Positions 61,978 through 64,000 of a stretch of 64,000 bases of DNA are shown piece by piece (position 1 is the stretch's first letter; each line of letters starts with the position of its first letter). The translations under genes were made by a program, and so were the position numbers. The notes under the pieces were generated by a model. The model saw only the letters and a program-made list of their open reading frames with translations. It did not search any database and had not been told where the DNA came from. The stretch is from DAISKN01 sp963716925. Lineage in GTDB: Bacteria; Acidobacteriota; Vicinamibacteria; Marinacidobacterales; SMYC01. The DNA lies in the NCBI GenBank assembly GCA_963716925.1, contig CAVQUX010000010.1:1302001-1366000 (forward strand), given 5' to 3'.

Positions 61978-63536
61978 AGCTTCCAGATGCGGACGATGGG
62001 TCCGCCCCTCTCGACGGCGTCGAGCCCCGCGAAGGGGATGTAGAACGCATCGGAACGGTAGAACACCGGCTCGACAGGGGACCCCCGGTAGGGATCGAAC
62101 GTGGCGATCGACTCTCCACGCTCTTCGAGGATACGAGAGAGCGACGGATGGACTTTCGAGAAATCGAGCTCCCGGTGATCGTGGGTGACGAGGAACTCGG
62201 CGTCCGCGGGGAGCTCGCCCTCGCCGGCGCAATCCCGTTCTTCGACCGCGAAGGCCGGAGGCCTTCTCCGGTCGGCGTTGATCGCGGGAGCTCCATAGCC
62301 GCGGCAGACGAGGATGCGTGTCTGGGGCTTGAAGTTCTCGGCGACGAACGAGGCGGCCTGGAGGCGTGTGTCTTCCCGGGCAGCGATTCGATCGAAGGCC
62401 GACGAGGCCAGAAGAGGCGGCGCGAGGAGAGCGAGGACGGCGGCGGCGCTCGCGATCGCGCGCATCCGCATCGAAGGGATGCGCTCCAGAAGAGAGAGAA
62501 CGACGTCCGCGGCGAAGACCAGCAGAAGCGGAAACAGCGGGAGGATGTATCGGGGAAACGTGATGCGAGCCGACGACATGAGCGCGAAGAAGGGAACGGC
62601 GAAAGAGAGCAGGACGACGTCCGAGCGCTGCCTCCGGAGGATCGCGCGAGCGAGTCCGAGGGCGGAAAAGAGGTAGAGCGGCCATCCGAGCCCCTGCGGA
62701 AGCGTGAGCTTCAGGTGATCCCAGAGCGCGAGGTCTCCCGTGCGGTACAGAAAATCCTCGAGATGGATCATGTCGCGCCGAAACTCGTCGAATCGCAGGA
62801 ACACGAAAGGCGAGGTGAGGGCGAAGGCCGCCGCCGAGGCCGCGGCCGCGAGGGCGAGCCGGGACCAGGCTTCCCGCCACCGGTAGAAGGCGGCGACCCC
62901 GATGGGAATCAGCACGATCCCCACATTGTACTTCGAAGAGATCGCGAGGCCGGCGAGGACGCCGGCGAGAGCGAAGTTGCGCGCCGTCGGGGCCGAAGAG
63001 GCTCGACAGGCATAGACGAGCGAAAGGGTGACGAAGAGGGTCGCGAGCACGTCCACCGTGGCGAAGTGCGAGTCGCGCACGTGGATGTGACAAACCGCGA
63101 GCGCGAAAGCCGCGAGGAGCGCCGCCCCCCTCCGACCGTAGGCGGCGAGGGAGAGAGTGTAGATCGCGAGGACCGTGGCGACGCCCGCGGCGGCGTTCAC
63201 CGCGCGGGAGATTCGGTAGTGGAGTCCCGGCCGGGTCACCGCGATATCGAACAAGAAATCCCGGGGCTCCTGGTAGCGTCCGATGAGCTTTCCCGCTGCG
63301 TAGTAGGCGTCGAGCGAGAGGGTATCGACGTAGAACGGGAGACCCGGGTAGAAGAAGCTACCCGGGTGCCAGTTTCCCGTCGCGAAAATGTGCTGCGCCC
63401 GGCCCACGACGCGATCCTCGTCGGGACGAGCCATCGGAAGGGGAATACCGTAGTCGATACCCCAGAATCGAAGAAGAGAAGCGAGGGCGAGGGCGAAGCC
63501 GAGAGCGCCGAAGGTCTCGATCCGAAGTCGGCTCAC
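61962..63536 (-). CDS. GT39-like membrane glycosyltransferase (ArnT/PMT family)
   Basis: 524 residues from GTG 63536, overlapping the methyltransferase stop (GTGA). About 11 membrane helices. The first loop has RPDEDRVVGRAQHIFATGNW, with the Asp-Glu typical of the GT39 active site, and HIHVRDSHFATVDVLATLFV carries a second conserved loop. Its C-terminal periplasmic domain is about 400-524. It uses a polyprenyl-phosphate sugar donor. Confidence 0.82.
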   Translation of the reverse strand: MSRLRIETFGALGFALALASLLRFWGIDYGIPLPMARPDEDRVVGRAQHIFATGNWHPGSFFYPGLPFYVDTLSLDAYYAAGKLIGRYQEPRDFLFDIAVTRPGLHYRISRAVNAAAGVATVLAIYTLSLAAYGRRGAALLAAFALAVCHIHVRDSHFATVDVLATLFVTLSLVYACRASSAPTARNFALAGVLAGLAISSKYNVGIVLIPIGVAAFYRWREAWSRLALAAAASAAAFALTSPFVFLRFDEFRRDMIHLEDFLYRTGDLALWDHLKLTLPQGLGWPLYLFSALGLARAILRRQRSDVVLLSFAVPFFALMSSARITFPRYILPLFPLLLVFAADVVLSLLERIPSMRMRAIASAAAVLALLAPPLLASSAFDRIAAREDTRLQAASFVAENFKPQTRILVCRGYGAPAINADRRRPPAFAVEERDCAGEGELPADAEFLVTHDHRELDFSKVHPSLSRILEERGESIATFDPYRGSPVEPVFYRSDAFYIPFAGLDAVERGGPIVRIWKLQPRR

Positions 63537-64000
63537 GGACAATCTTCGGGTCTCTTCCGGGCCTCTACGGTGGCGAGAAACCTCAGTCCCGGGAAGGGCA
63601 CGAGCGCGTCCGCTACCGACACCAGCCATCCGAGCTTCTGCGGATTGCGGTTCACGGCGCGAAACGCGAAGGGGAGTGTCGCGAAGATCCCGGAGCGCCG
63701 CGTCACCTCGAATCCGCTGCTCGCCATGAGCTCGAGGTACTCACCGAGAGGCCGATCGCCCGGATGGCGCTCGACCGCCGAAGTGCGGGTGAGCTTTCCC
63801 GAGAACAGGAAGCGGATTCTGGAATGGAGGTGGGCCAGGTTGGGAACGCTCAGGAGAAGTCCGCCCCCGGGCTTCAGCACCCGCGCGATCTCGAAGAGCG
63901 CCCTCCGCTGCTCCAGGAGGTCCACGTGCTCGAGAACGTCGAGGCAGAGCGCCTGGTCGAAGACTCCGGATTCGAAGGGAAGCGCGAGCAGGTCGGCTCG
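63533..64000 (-). CDS. SAM-dependent methyltransferase (partial)
   Basis: The gene runs off the right edge; the last 155 residues are visible. Pieces of a class I methyltransferase are seen: LPFESGVFDQALCLDVLEHV, ALFEIARVLKPGGGLLLSVP NLAHL, then a C-terminal section ending in RKRPEDCP. The SAM-binding motif I would lie outside the window. It is coupled to the GT39-like gene. Confidence 0.75.
   Translation of the reverse strand, partial: RADLLALPFESGVFDQALCLDVLEHVDLLEQRRALFEIARVLKPGGGLLLSVPNLAHLHSRIRFLFSGKLTRTSAVERHPGDRPLGEYLELMASSGFEVTRRSGIFATLPFAFRAVNRNPQKLGWLVSVADALVPFPGLRFLATVEARKRPEDCP

Overview
This window is about 64 kb of high-GC DNA (roughly two thirds G+C) from a Gram-negative, diderm bacterium. 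No rRNA, tRNA or CRISPR array was recognised. The gene content points to Acidobacteriota or a relative: an Oar-like TonB receptor with a carboxypeptidase-regulatory N-terminus, a DUF5916/CBM9 outer-membrane protein, a Ser/Thr kinase fused to a sulfatase-modifying-factor domain, an FHA-DUF4388 protein, and many receiver-domain proteins. The phylum is inferred from content only. About a dozen and a half single-base frame breaks occur in otherwise well-preserved genes, so this looks like a draft or metagenome assembly with residual indels; I flag each break.

Layout. 1-5.5 kb: a minus-strand signalling/transport operon (porin, PstS-like binding protein, hybrid histidine kinase with two receivers, then an ATP/ADP-carrier-like transporter), and on the plus strand a single-domain response regulator. 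5.7-8.4 kb: a foreign patch with a 5'-truncated hsdR remnant, a candidate integron attC site and a HigBA-type toxin-antitoxin pair of lower GC. 8.5-13 kb: a receiver/class III cyclase/PilZ-like protein and a large Ser/Thr kinase. 13-18.7 kb: a Tat-exported spermidine-dehydrogenase-like flavoprotein, a Tat-signal class V aminotransferase, and an M50 protease-HlyD fusion. 18.8-30.6 kb: TonB receptor, then a thioesterase/aminotransferase/hydroxyacyl-CoA dehydrogenase-enoyl-CoA hydratase operon, an M20 peptidase, an M19 dipeptidase with a sodium:solute symporter and its tiny partner, and an Ldh-family dehydrogenase. 30.7-33 kb: an FHA protein and an OB-fold lipoprotein, each preceded by a good sigma-54 promoter match, and a methyltransferase. 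33-40 kb: ADP-forming acyl-CoA synthetase, two SDRs, a broken neurotransmitter:sodium symporter, a cupin, and a polytopic membrane protein.

40-57 kb is dominated by cytochrome c maturation. ccmC-ccmD lie at 40.2-41 kb. A tightly overlapping operon ccmE-ccmF-ccmH-(zinc-ribbon/CcmI-like)-(uncharacterised membrane-anchored protein)-ccmA-ccmB-DUF5916 protein runs from 56.6 down to 48.5 kb. CcmE has the CxxxY form of the heme-binding motif instead of HxxxY. Between the two Ccm loci lie a GT4 glycosyltransferase, an ankyrin-repeat protein, a succinate-semialdehyde-type dehydrogenase, and a YfiR-like protein paired with a heme-c/beta-barrel fusion resembling Cyc2. 56.7-64 kb: a radical SAM/SPASM enzyme and a surface-polysaccharide cluster (two glycosyltransferases, a DegT/DnrJ aminotransferase, two methyltransferases, a GT39-like enzyme).

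The non-coding structure is notable. Long GCGCAAAGG-type palindromes sit between convergent gene ends at 25.2, 29.4 (half copy) and 44.5 kb (tandem pair). A 72-bp multi-hairpin repeat occurs twice, each time in sense orientation just upstream of a start codon (10.3 and 23.1 kb).
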